The notes under the pieces: model-generated
The model's database searches: none
What the model was told of the DNA's origin: nothing
Seen by the model: only the letters and a program-made list of their open reading frames with translations
Shown: one piece after another, positions 36,431 through 47,255 of the stretch
Position numbering within the stretch: the stretch's first letter is position 1
Layout: each line of letters begins with the position of its first letter
Assembly (NCBI GenBank): GCA_037039685.1
Contig: JAWNGF010000001.1
Coordinates: 682,001-746,000, forward strand
Origin: Ceratobasidium sp. AG-K
Lineage: Eukaryota > Basidiomycota > Agaricomycetes > Cantharellales > Ceratobasidiaceae
Length of the DNA: 64,000 bases
Direction: 5' to 3'
Program-made: the position numbers and the translations under genes

Positions 36431-38503
36431 TCACTGAATTCTCATTTTGGCTGAAGGAGCCGTCCGTTCGATCAGATTGATTAACTAGCAGGGGGTGAGC
36501 AGCTGATTGTTAAGTGCTGCGTGGATGCGAAAGTGGGTTACGTACCGATTGTAAGACGCCGTCAGCGGTGGGACGGGCGTCTGACTTGTGGTTCCAGCAT
36601 TTCACAAGAAGATCCCACATTCGACGTGCTCGTTCGTTTAGGGAAAAATGTTCCATTTGCTCGGGAAGTATTTTCTTGTCGATCTTACGTATGACCTGTA
36701 TGTCATTCTTGCATTCCGAGTAGGGAACCATCCCAGTAACAATTTCCTTTTGACTATTAGCCCGGCTTTTGCACATTCGAAAGGTAAAGGGCAAAAATAA
36801 TAATCACCAGCAATGTCTATCATGGTAAGCAGTTGAACAGATGGAGTATACGTGGGGGGGGGGGGGACTCACCATTCCAAGTGCATATACGTCGGTTTGT
36901 TTGTTCCTACAGGGTACTTCGTCAGAATGAAGCTCTGGGGCCTAGAGAGTAATCGAATTAGCATCAAGAAGATGGGCAGTATGTACTTGAGATAGGTTCT
37001 ACCATCCATCGAGCAGTTCCGCCTCCTGTTTGAGTGGTGTCGGAGAACATGAGAGTGCCGTCTAATATGATTGAGTGGTCAAAGTCTGTTAATTTTGGTA
37101 CACCTTCCGAGGATACAAGTATGTTAACCTAGGAAATTGGAATATAAGTATGCAGCAGCCTAATATTCGTACCGGTACTTACCGCCTTCAAATCCCCATG
37201 CACCTAGTAGATGAATAATCGTAAGTTGGTAGAAACGCCGATAAATTGAGTAAGGCACATACGATACCCTTGTTGTGCAGATACCTTACGCCCTTTATCA
37301 CTTGAAAACACTTTACAAACATAAGCACTGGTCGTGGAATGCCTAAAACTCAGACGCACCAAAAGGTAGCGATTTACCGCTTGATTCTTGCGAATATATG
37401 TTTGGAGATCACCATTGTCCATCCAGCTCGATACCATCCCTATTCTTCCGTCAAGCATAATGATTCCCAGTAGCTTGTGCACGTTATCATGGTCCATCTT
37501 TGACCAATTGTAGATCTCGCGAGTAGTGCGCTAATAATGCATGCTAAGTTGATTTCAGTTAGCTACCCACAATGGGTACTGACCTTCAAACTTTTGGCCT
37601 GGTATTCAAATATCCTCCACATTTTGATGGCCACAGACGTCCCGTCTTGTAGCTCACCCCGGTGTATGTCACCAATACCACCTGCCGCAACCATTCCCTT
37701 CGAATATCGTTCAGGGTTTATGGCTGAGGTGAGGTCAGGACAACCGTGTTCTACCAGGAGTTGGAACATCGTCCCTGCGGACTGGTCCCGGCCAATGAGT
37801 TTGATAGTTCTGAACAGCCTAAAAGCACGTACAATTTCCTGCGGTGGGGAGCTGCTTCTGGTACGAACTAACTGGACCTCGGGGCGGTTACCAGGAATGC
37901 CTGGATGACTGTCGTTGGCAGTGTCGTCGGCGTCAGGCTCGGCAGCGCGGAGGCGTGTACGTAGGTCGAGCTCAGAGGCCGACGGGGCCAAACCTTGTTG
38001 GGCACTCGGCCTTTGTACCGGATCCGGGCGTATCCAGGAGATCTCACCCGTGTGAGTGTTTTCATAGTAGACTGTGTGACCGTCGTCAGCAAGACGCTCG
38101 AGCCAGGTGTCAGGAAGCTCGGTGCGTCGTTGGCCAGCGGCATTCACATACACGATCTGCACGACATAAGAAAGTGCTGAAAAAAACGAGAGACCAAGCG
38201 TGCCTTGCCATTCGCCTGGACCTCGGGTAGCCACACCTCGTTTCTGGAGCTCGCCGCCGCGTCCATGTTCATTGACGTCTCCCGGAGTGCTAGCTCAGCC
38301 TCGTCCTCGTCAATCACAACCACGTAGTTGCTCGGAAACCAGCCGCGCTCGTCACCAATGACACCGTCCCACCACCCGCTCTCTGACTGTGACAATACTA
38401 GTACGATGTCTCCCGGTGAAAGGGACAGCCCCGAAGGATCTGACGAGTTGTAGTTGTACATGGCACGTACCCAAATCGATGCTACCTCGGTCATCTCAGC
38501 CAT
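36431..38503 (-). CDS. SH3-WW-kinase fusion protein (tyrosine-kinase-like)
   Basis: ATG at 38503 (MAEMTEVASIWVRAMYNYN) opens an SH3 domain: ALYDY-like RAMYNY, LSLSPGDIVLVL, SGWWDGVIGDERGWFPSNYV. A WW domain follows (LPDTWLERLADDGHTVYYEN, then SWIRP). The SH3-WW pair resembles the N-terminus of fungal Cdc25-type Ras GEFs. They are joined by a likely GC-AG intron (38157-38203, AAG|GCACGC). The kinase part begins at MFQLLVEHGCPD and shows AAGGIGDIHRG, VAIK, HGDLKAVNILV, LTDFD (in place of DFG), APELH, DVYALGM, a 9-nt microexon (36808-36816) and CWNHKSDARPTAD. It ends at TGA 36431-36433. SH3 and WW domains would recruit proline-rich partners, so this is probably a signalling kinase with its own targeting modules. 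Intron positions match the neighbouring paralogue. Confidence 0.83.
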
Positions 38504-38760
38504 GATGGACGAGAGCTGTCTGTCAACTGTCAACACACAGCACATGTGATCAGGGCTTGCCCCTGAGCTGTAGCGGATATAAAGCCAGAGCTGGCCAAGC
38601 AAATGATCACTCAGATAAAATTCACAACGAAATGGGAATGGATAATACGAGACACTACGAATACACGATACGCAAAAATTGCCAATGAGAAAGTCCGCCC
38701 AATGAATATAGAGCGCAAATGAAGGGTGTCTAGAAAGTAGCAGCCAAATCTACAACGAGA

Positions 38761-39786
38761 CTAGGACAATGCCCGAGGGGTTTGAGGCGCCTCTGTCGCG
38801 CCAACGCTCTCATCTTCATCGTCGTCGTCCAGTTCCGTATCAGCCCTGACGAGCGCGAGGTATCCCTCGGGCACAAGCGCCTGCTCCGGTTCGTCGCCGT
38901 CCGTCTTGAGTACCACCACCCATCCGACCCCGCCTCCTCGCCCTAGCACACGCACGTGCTGGTCTTCGGCGAGCGCCATCTCCGCCGTTCCTTCAGGCTC
39001 GAACGCGTACATGGCGCGGTAGATCCCAGGTACAAACGGCGGCTCGTCCTCGTCTTCTTCTTCCTCGTCCTCGGAGCAATCGCGCTCCTCGTAGCTAGGG
39101 TCGAAATAGCCCTCGGACGAACTATCGTCATCCCCGTGTATACTATCACGGTTTGAGTAAGGCCACTTTCCATGATGTCGATCATCATCGAAGGAATACG
39201 CGAAATCTCGAATCTTGATCGGGACCGAACGAGGAGTGGGTGCGGGAGGTGGAGTAGAGGTGGATACAATCGAGAGCGTAGACAGACGCTTTTTGGAACC
39301 CGTGTGCAAAAGGGAAGAGTGCCTGCTTAGGGCTGGCGAGGCCGGGGCTGGTCGGGAACTCGCGAGGGAATGGCTCGAGTCGGCCGAGAAGCGTTTCAAG
39401 GTGGGTGTGGGTGGAGGCAGCGGTTGGGATTGGGGCTGTGGGGAATCATGTTTGTCTTCGCGCGAGTTGCGTCGGGAATGACTCTCGCTACGGGGTTGTT
39501 TGGCTGCTGCCATGCGGGCGGTCGTCTAGAGCGATATTAATAAACGACAACGACAAATTTTGTACACGCACCTTGTTGGCAAACTCGTGAGCTTCTTGTG
39601 CGGGTGGTGGCACAAATGAAGAAGAGGGACTGGGAAAGGGCGAAGTTGGCTGGGGTTGGAGTAGCATCGAGCTTGCTAGCAACACGATGGATCTGCGTTA
39701 ATGAGCGGTGAACTAGCAACCAGACCAAGCTTCGCACCTGTGTCAGGTTTATTCCTTTCCACTATGATCTCGTTCTCAGCGCTCAT
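38761..39786 (-). CDS. SH3-domain protein, Nbp2/Skb5-like
   Basis: ATG at 39786 (MSAENEIIVERNKPDT). A first intron ends at GTTGCTAG and leads into SSMLLQPQPTSPFP. A second joins HEFANK to TTARMAAAKQ. The middle is disordered and Ser/Pro-rich. An acidic run (DCSEDEEEEDEDE) precedes a C-terminal SH3 domain: YRAMYAFEPEGTAEMALAED, VGWVVVLK and ALVPEGYLALV. The acidic segment plus this SH3 with its GGGVGWV loop recalls Nbp2/Skb5, adaptors that bring phosphatase or PAK-type kinase partners together in cell-wall and stress signalling. The assignment rests on pattern only. The gene lies about 260 bp upstream (39 kb side) of the SH3-WW kinase gene, on the same strand. Confidence 0.75.
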
Positions 39787-41104
39787 GGATGGGGGGCACA
39801 GGGCTCGGTATATGCAGAATGTCGAGGTCGTGCAGAGGTCGTCGTATAAGCCTCGCTGCCGTTTCACACTCGGGGTCCTGAAACAGAATTGATGGACCCC
39901 GGTCACGTCACGTGCATCTCTTCGCTTGATCGTTGCGCATCCAAACCTTGTTGCGCCTATGCAGCTCTGATTGAGTTTTAGTCGTCGCCCATCCTCGCAT
40001 TTGGAACACTCGAGGTATATCTTGTCTATGTCTACATACACTCTACATCCATCCAAGATTCAAACGCCCGTGCTTCGTACACCGCACAAGTGACAACTCA
40101 AGCTGTTGTCGACACGTGTAATCCTTCAACTCGAATTTTGCACTGGTACTTTGCGTCTCAGGGCGCGGAGACAGCACATCATCCCGATCATCAGCCACTC
40201 TACAAACTTATACATATCCCCCACCGGACAACTCAGGCGCGTTCAACTCAATGCGTCGCGTGATCTAAATGGGACGAGCCGACAAGCGCATGAACGAGCA
40301 TATTATTGTGGCAACATTCGGGGATCAAAAAACGCCCATCAGAAATCCAGTGCTGAAATGCTCCAGTTCGCCGCTCGATGCTGAGCTGTGATGCACAATC
40401 AGGCTCATCAGTTACTACTATGCGTAACCGTGGGCGAGAACCACGTTGTCGTTACCGCGTCTTTGTCTGGCGAAAGGGACATGGCAATCGTAAAAGTCGG
40501 AAGATTCTTTTTACAAGGGCAAGATTGCTTTCGTGTAGAGACAGGAAATGGACCCATGGTGCGCTTGTAATGAACCAGTTTTGATCATGTGGTAACCATT
40601 CACGCAGTGGGCCTGGTGTCTCAGAAACGAGGCAAATACCGAGAGCTAGTGGTAGGAAGTTACCCAGAATATGGCTCTCTTGTCTCTTTTCGTCGTGTCC
40701 GCCCACCAACAGAAACGGACTGGGAACCGCGCGCATATACTGTAGTGTAATAAACCATTGCAATGTATGATGAATGATCGGCGGCTAAATATTTTGCTCC
40801 TGTGGCGAGTGAACAAAACTATGTAGTGCTGATATAATGACCCCGCTTGTCAGGCTGGAACCCATTCCAAGGGGACTGTCTTGATCATCTCTCATTAAAG
40901 CCGCTGCATTCAGTCACGCCTCTCGTACAGTAACATTGTAACGTATCGTTTCTCGCCACCAAGCTCAACCACACAGATTCGACGCCACCTACACCATCGA
41001 TGCATTCATAACAACACAAACAAAAAAAAAAAAAGAGAGGGACAAGGCATAGCAAAAAAGAAAAGAAAAAAGACAAAAGTATAATAAAAACAAAAGGAAA
41101 GCGT
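39787..41104. other. intergenic interval
   Basis: No gene supported. The last 100 bp before 41105 are A-rich on + (about 41019-41100), so T-rich on the coding strand, and form the probable 3' UTR of the next gene. Confidence 0.5.
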
Positions 41105-41394
41105 TCAAGCACCAGATGTCCATTCGTTAAACAGCGCGTTCGAGTCGTATTCCTCACTCGACAGATTTGAGTTCATCGCCGGGTTCATGGAATTGGGGTT
41201 CATGCCGGGGTTCATTGCGTTGGGGTTCATCCCGCCGACGGTGGAGCAGGGTCGGTTGATGTCTGTACCGGCGGGCCAGCCCGTCCCGTTCCATTGCCCC
41301 TGCTGCTGCTGCCCTTGTTGCCCCTGCGCACCGTTGGAGCTAAACTGCTGCGCCTGAGCCTGCATCATCGCCATATGGTACGCATCCGGCCGGC

Positions 41395-41433
<39 letters not shown>

Positions 41434-41449
41434 TGAACATTTCCGCATT

Positions 41450-41482
<33 letters not shown>

Positions 41483-43886
41483 GACGCGCATACGCTGCTC
41501 GGCCCGCATGCGCTCGAGGTACGCCTGGTGCTGTTGCGGCGTCGCGCCACCGGTTCGCATTTGTTGTTGGAGCATCATAAATTGTCGTTGCTGCTGTTGT
41601 TGCTGCTGTTGCTGTTGCTGCCGCGAGTGTACGAGTTGGGGTATCGGTGGGCTTTGGCCCTGGGATTGTTGGGGTTGTTGAGGAGGGGAGGAGCCGAGAG
41701 GGAAATTAGCCTGGTTAGGCTGTTGTTGGGCGGGTTGCTGGGGCTGTTGACCTTGCGCACGTTGTTGTTGCTGGTTTTGGTTTTGTTGCGTGCGCTGGAG
41801 GGAAACCTGGAACGAGTTAGTCGAGTGACGAGACGGGAAGGGGGGAGACATACCTGCAACTGGGCCAACATGCCGACCTTGTTCTGGACGGTGGCCTCGG
41901 CGAAACCGGGTGCGGTCCGGGTGAGGTGGACGACCCATGGGTGGGTCGGGTTTTGTTGGAGGATGCGGAAGAGCATTTGGGCGTTGGGCGGGCCCATGAG
42001 CGAGGGATTCATGCCGGGGCCGACGAGTCCGGCGGTAGAGGTGGTCGCGGCGGGGTTGGCCTGCATGTTGCCCATGCCGCCTTGGTTTGCCATTCCACCT
42101 TGGTTTGGCATGGCCTGGTTCGTCATCCCGCCTTGGGTCATGCCGGTCTGGTTGCCCATAGCGCCCTGGTTGGCCATTCCCATGTTCGGGTGCTGCTGTT
42201 GCTGTGAGGGAGGGCGCATGTTGTTTACGGGGCTCATGTTCCGCATGCCGGCTTGTTGCATGCCCGACTGCTGCATGCCAGGTTGTTGACCCATCATTCC
42301 CGGTTGTTGACCCATCATGCCCTGCGGCTGGTTCATGCCAGGCTGTTGACCCATGCCGGATTGCTGGCCCATGTTCGGCTGTTGACCCATACCGGGCTGC
42401 TGCATCCCACCCTGGTTCATGCCCATCACGCCTTGGTTTCCCATACCCATCCCGCCGCCCATGCCCATACCGCCCATGCCCATTCCCATACCGCCCTGGC
42501 CCATCATCCCGCTCATGTTGGCGACCGGGCTCATCCCTCGCGCGTTCATCCCAGCGACGGGACTCATGCCTCTGGACTGATTGACGTTCATCTGGCCGCC
42601 GACCGGGCTCATCTGGCCCGTGTTCATCTGGCCGACGGGAGACATCTGACCCACAGGCGACATCTGGCCCACAGGCGACATCTGGCCCACAGGCGACATC
42701 TGGCCGACCGGGGACATTTGGCCACCGACCGGAGACATCTGACCGCCCACGGGGGACATGTGCCCTCCGACAGGGGACATGCCGGGCCCGTTGGCCATGG
42801 CGTTGGGGTTCATGCCAGCGACGGGGCTCATGCTAGGACCAGGCACGGCGGGGGGACTCATGGCGCCTGGGATTCCTGCGTTCATGTTCATCACGGGGTT
42901 CATCGAGTTTACGGGGGTCATGGCGCTGGCTGGACTTCCGACCCCGGGGGTGTGGACGAGACCGCCGGGCGTGCCGACGTTGGGAGTGCCGTTGCGCATC
43001 GCGTTGATCGAGGGGGTCTGTGCGCGGCCTGGACTGCCGGCGACGCTTCCGCCCGCAATGCTGCTGCCTCGAGCGCCTGTATCGCTTCCGCCGCCGCCGC
43101 TGCCAATGGAAAACGACTTTCCGACGCCCGTGTCGATGCGCTTGCTGTCTGGGGCGGGCGAGGCCTCGCGTTCGCGCTTGAGCGATGGAGATTCGCGTGC
43201 GGTGTTTGGCAGCGAGTCACGGACGGCATCTTCTGCTGCACGCTGTGCTTTTCGGAGGGTGCGCTCAATGTCTTTGCGGAAGAGCACAGACAGGCGGGAA
43301 TAGAGCGACTCGATGGTCGGACTGGGGGCCGGCGAGGGGTGGGTAAACACAGGCAGGGGGGGCTAGGGCGGGTCAATGAACATCTCGGACTGGAGCAAGG
43401 CACACACGTTTTCAGAACGAGGCTTGTTGTCTGCGTATGTGGCGAGCCACGTCAGGTTCTGCGACAGGCGTTGTGTCCAACTGAACCAACATCAGCTCAA
43501 TCACCACAACACATATAGCACTCACGGTTCTAGCTCATTGGCCGGCACACCACGCTCGATCATGACCCACACGCCCTGCTCGTCGTCAGCATTTAAAAAA
43601 TACCGAGAAAAAACACCCACTTGATCAGCTCGGCATTCAGCTCCAGCACCACCGACGCGCGGTCCTCGGTCTTGCCCTTGTCGCTGTCCTTGGCCGACGT
43701 CGGGGCTGGCGACGTCGTGCGCGGCGACTGCGGCGGATCGCTCAGCGGCGACGACGGCGTGCTCGTCTGTTTGTTGGCGCCCGGAGACGGCGGAGGCGGC
43801 GACAGCGAGGGCGACGGAGACCCTGCCTTGGGGCCGTCCAGCGTGGGCGTCGCAGCGGCGGTCGCGGTGTCGGCGTCGGAGACCAT
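41105..43886 (-). CDS. Q/M-rich coactivator with SS18 (SSXT)-like N-terminal domain
   Basis: Starts MVSDADTATAAATPTLDG, Ser/Pro-rich. Then, across two short introns, come VVLELNAELIKGVWVMIE, RGVPANELEPWTQRLSQNL and TWLATYADNKPRSEN. This resembles the QPSNH domain of SS18, which in animals binds the SWI/SNF (BAF) remodeller: an L-I helix, then L-x-x-NL-x-(W/Y)-LA-x-x-AD. After PPLPVFTHPSPAPSP comes a helical region (LFRKDIERTLRKAQ), then a long Met/Gly/Pro repeat region with tandem MSPVGQ units and GMGQQ-type repeats. Next is a conserved-looking block (NAQMLFRILQQNPTHPWV), then polyglutamine. The Q/M/G-rich tail also recalls the SS18 QPGY region. Likely nuclear transcription coactivator; a Mediator-type Q-rich subunit is the alternative. 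Confidence 0.7.
41395..41481 (-). repeat. polyglutamine CAG/CAA tracts
   Basis: Two runs of CTG/TTG triplets on + (41395-41433 and 41450-41481) encode runs of Gln, separated by a short NAEMFK-type linker. Triplets are mixed CAG and CAA. Confidence 0.85.
41587..41620 (-). repeat. polyglutamine tract
   Basis: About eleven consecutive CAG/CAA triplets on the coding strand, within the same low-complexity tail. Confidence 0.85.
42627..42780 (-). repeat. 18-21-bp coding minisatellite (MSPVGQ units)
   Basis: On +, CTGGCCCACAGGCGACAT and close variants repeat in tandem, encoding MSPVGQ or MSPVGGQ. Copies in the centre are nearly identical at the DNA level, suggesting recent expansion. Confidence 0.85.
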
Positions 43887-44287
43887 GTCGTCGACGGCGG
43901 TGCAAACTGGGCGCTTACTCTAAGCGCGCACCGTGTGCCCATCCGCGGTTCCATCAGCGCCCAGCCGTGCCTGGCAGTGAGCATCGCACGCCCAGCAACG
44001 AGCATGGCCCTCGAGCCAGCGAGCGTGCAATGTCGTCGCTGAGCGCATCCAGCCATAATGGCGCTTCTTACTCGAGGTGATTTCCGGCCCCGCCCTGCAT
44101 CAGCCATGAGAATCCAACACTATTCCCATCTCGGATTGATCTGCAAAACGGCTCTTCCAAGGGTTATTCAATTCCGACAGCCTAAATCGACAATCTCGGC
44201 ACACGAATAAATATTCACAACAAGCGACTAGCACTACAAAGCAACAGAACAATCGACGATCCACGTCTACCAATCCCGATTGGCAAG

Positions 44288-46474
44288 CTACCATCCAAAC
44301 GCCCTGCACGACGTCAGCGTTTGATAAATGACATGTGGCTACGACTTACTCTTCATGTACTTCCACCCCTCCCGCGGCCTTGCGCACTTCCCCTCCCACC
44401 GCCCGCTCGGCCCTCCATACATCCTCCACCAATGCCTGAGGGCCACACACGCCAATCACAACGCCCCCAGCCGACCCGCCCGCCGCGGTCCGCCGCGCCG
44501 ACTCGCTCACGACCTGGGTCAAGTCCGGTCGGCCGGCTTCGAAACTAATTTGCTCATGGCCAACCAACGACGACATGTTCATCGGCATTGACTGGGTCGC
44601 ACGCGTATAATGAACCTTGACACGGAGCGTGAGCGTATGGATCGTCGACGCTCGGGCCAACAATGCGGCGAATACGGGCAACAACGGAGCAGCCGAGTCT
44701 TTTCGAATGAGCACCATATCACGAATTTATTCAGGCACTCACTATGTTCCTGGACGACCCAGACCAAGTCGACTGAGCGCGTGCGCGCACACCCAACCTC
44801 GGCCTGCGCAATCAACTCTTCCACCGCACTCGTGGCAAACGTCACACCGCTTCCTCCGACCACAATCACCGCCGACGTAAACGAAGCCATGATCAACGGT
44901 CCAGGCCCCCCATACGGCCCTTCGATAATAACCTTGACGTTCTTCCCCACACCGTACCCTCCTTTCTCCCCACCCGTGCTCTGGGAGAGCGCATACAACT
45001 TGTTGGTCCAGTCTCCAGCGCGTTTGCACAGCAACGTCAGCCCATCACCGGTCCCATCCCGGTTCGACACGCTCGCAATCTACCCAAATGAGCCCAGGCC
45101 CACACACGAGCATCGAAACTTACCGTAAAGGGGTGACACTCGGCCCAGGCGATCGGGCCGAGACCCATGCTCAAGACTCGCACGCGGACGTGTTGGCCAG
45201 CTCGCCAGCCCCGGGTCAGGTTCGGGATCGAGATCTGCGCGGGTCAGCGATGCTCAGTTCGATGGGCGCTTGGCTTACTTGGGTGCACTTCATTTCCGGG
45301 ACGGGCGTGATGGTGGCTGTGGTCCAGTGGCTCTTGACGATGCGCATCAGTTGATCGAGGCCGTAGATTGCGCCCGCGGCGACGCAGTAGGGGATGCATT
45401 CTGGGACGTGCATGCAGGACTGGGACGGGTTAGCCGAGTTTAGGGACGAGTTGGGGACTTACTGCGACGACCATGAGGACCAGGCCGATCCAGTGCGAGT
45501 GCCAAAAGATCATGTACGAACTGCGGCGGACGGCAGGGAGCGAAAGGATGGCGCAAAATACGAGCCCTCCAAAGGCCATCCAGCCCCAGAATTGGTTCTT
45601 GGACGCAATGGTGAGCGAACCCGACTTGGTCCATTTGACAACTGCCAGGATATGAGTAGAGTAATATAATAGAAGCGCACCACTCACGGTACCCCACAAC
45701 ATGGAACAGCCCGGTAAGGAACATGATTTGACCAACCCAGCGGTGGATATAGTTCAACTGCCAGAAATTAGCATATACCCTCGCAACCGCTTGCAAACTT
45801 ACCTTCTCATATCCCATCCCGACCAACCACCCAATAATACTGTTCTTGGTGCCCAACGCGAATACGACCGGGATCTGGGAAATGCACACGTACCCCGCAC
45901 GCTTCACGTTCGTCACAGGGCTCGCATACAAGAACATGGCGACGCCCATCAAGGCGCCATATGCAAGGAGAATGAACAACTGGCCCATGGAATATCCCGC
46001 GTACCGCGCCGACACGGACCGGGATACGGGCTGGAGCATCGAGTGGTACGACGGAACGCGAGTGGGCTCGTGGCCTTGGATTCCCCGAGCGTTGCGGAGG
46101 TGAGGGACGACATTGACGTTGAGCGTATGTGGTGCGTAGCTCGACTCGAAGGTTTCGGATTCGGTCGATCCGAGTCCGCCTAGGCGCTTTTCAGATACAG
46201 AGCGAGAGAGGGTGGGTTTGCGCGAGACGCTGAATGTGCTCGAATTGTTGTAGTTGAACTTGGCCGAGGAGAACGAGCCCGGGCGCGAGGACGAGCCGCG
46301 GAGGAGGATCCAGCCGTCTTTCCATGCTGAAGTGTGGCTGAGTCTGGCGAATAGCCGGGGGAGTGCGGTTACGGTGAAAAAGACGAGGACAAAAAGGAGG
46401 ATGATGTCGCTGTAGAAAGCAATGTCATCGTTGGATAGTGGGGTTGCGGCGGCGGTTGCAGCGGCTCCGGCCAT
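44288..46474 (-). CDS. FRE-type ferric (metallo)reductase
   Basis: ATG 46474 opens MAGAAATAAATPLSN, then a TM helix (IILLFVLVFFTVTALPRL) and a Ser-rich loop. The ferric-reductase membrane domain carries the bis-haem histidines: HRW...LFH spaced by 13 residues, and HW...MH spaced by 13 after splicing VVA to SCMH. Next come the FAD-binding motif HPFT, the EGPYGGPGP loop and GGSGVTFATS for NADPH, then GVCGPQ. The end is spliced as HEE|AFGW at 44288, the usual FRE C-terminus. It moves electrons from cytosolic NADPH through FAD and haem to reduce Fe(III) or Cu(II) at the cell surface or vacuole. Expression is typically induced by iron limitation. Multiple introns; some exon ends approximate. Confidence 0.9.
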
Positions 46475-47255
46475 TGTTGATTGAGAATGAACGAAAAAGA
46501 AAGGACTGTGGAAGCGGACTATGCGCCTAGATAAGTTTATACAAACAAAATGTGTTCTTACACCTAGGAGGATGTTAGTCTCGCCGCCGGCAGCAAACTT
46601 GTCGACGCACCCAGAAGAACAAGAAAGACCAGCTATGCTTGGAGAACTGGCTACGCCCAGCCGTCACTCTTATATGCGTAGAGGCCTATCTTCGGAGAAG
46701 CTCGGCTGAAGGAGTCCTGTCTGTCCGTTGCGAGGCGCACCTCTGTCTCTGGGCGACCGGCTGCGGACCGCAGACATTGCCTATCCCGCAAAATAATTTA
46801 CCCAGCTACGTATAGCATAGAGACATCTCTCGTATTTGACGATTGTCTGGGCAGAGACCCTGCATCCATCGCCACGCGTGGGTTTGATTGACGACCATGA
46901 CGAAGAGGCTCATTTAAAGCTGAAATTGGCGAAGGTAGTTAAGCTTCTTGTTGCGTGCTCGACGCTTATTACATGACTGCATAGCTCCGCTCATATTTCC
47001 CTTGCCGCGGTTGGTCGGCAAGTCGAGCTCATTTGAGTTTTATTACATCTGGTTGCTGCGCACATAGGCGCTGCATTTCATCGGGGCGGGATTTGCTTGT
47101 GTCGCTCGATCGTGATTTATAATGGGTCTCGTGCTGATTTGTCATCCGACGTCGCCTCAAATGACTCGTCGTCCATAAAATGCCGATCATATCCGACTTT
47201 TGAGGTGCTACCACATCGACCAGTATTGCTCCACTCTCTGGAAGCTTGCGCCGAC
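46475..47255. other. divergent intergenic interval
   Basis: Lies between the 5' ends of the ferric reductase (-) and the aminotransferase (+), so it should hold both promoters. No specific site could be assigned. Confidence 0.5.

Noticed and set aside
41294..42289. Leu-rich 331-codon frame on + over the Q-rich tail
   Set aside because: Poly-Leu comes from reading CTG repeats on the antisense of polyglutamine; a shadow.
42253..43518. His/Ala-rich 421-codon frame on +
   Set aside because: Antisense shadow of the MSPVGQ repeat region; repetitive for the same reason.
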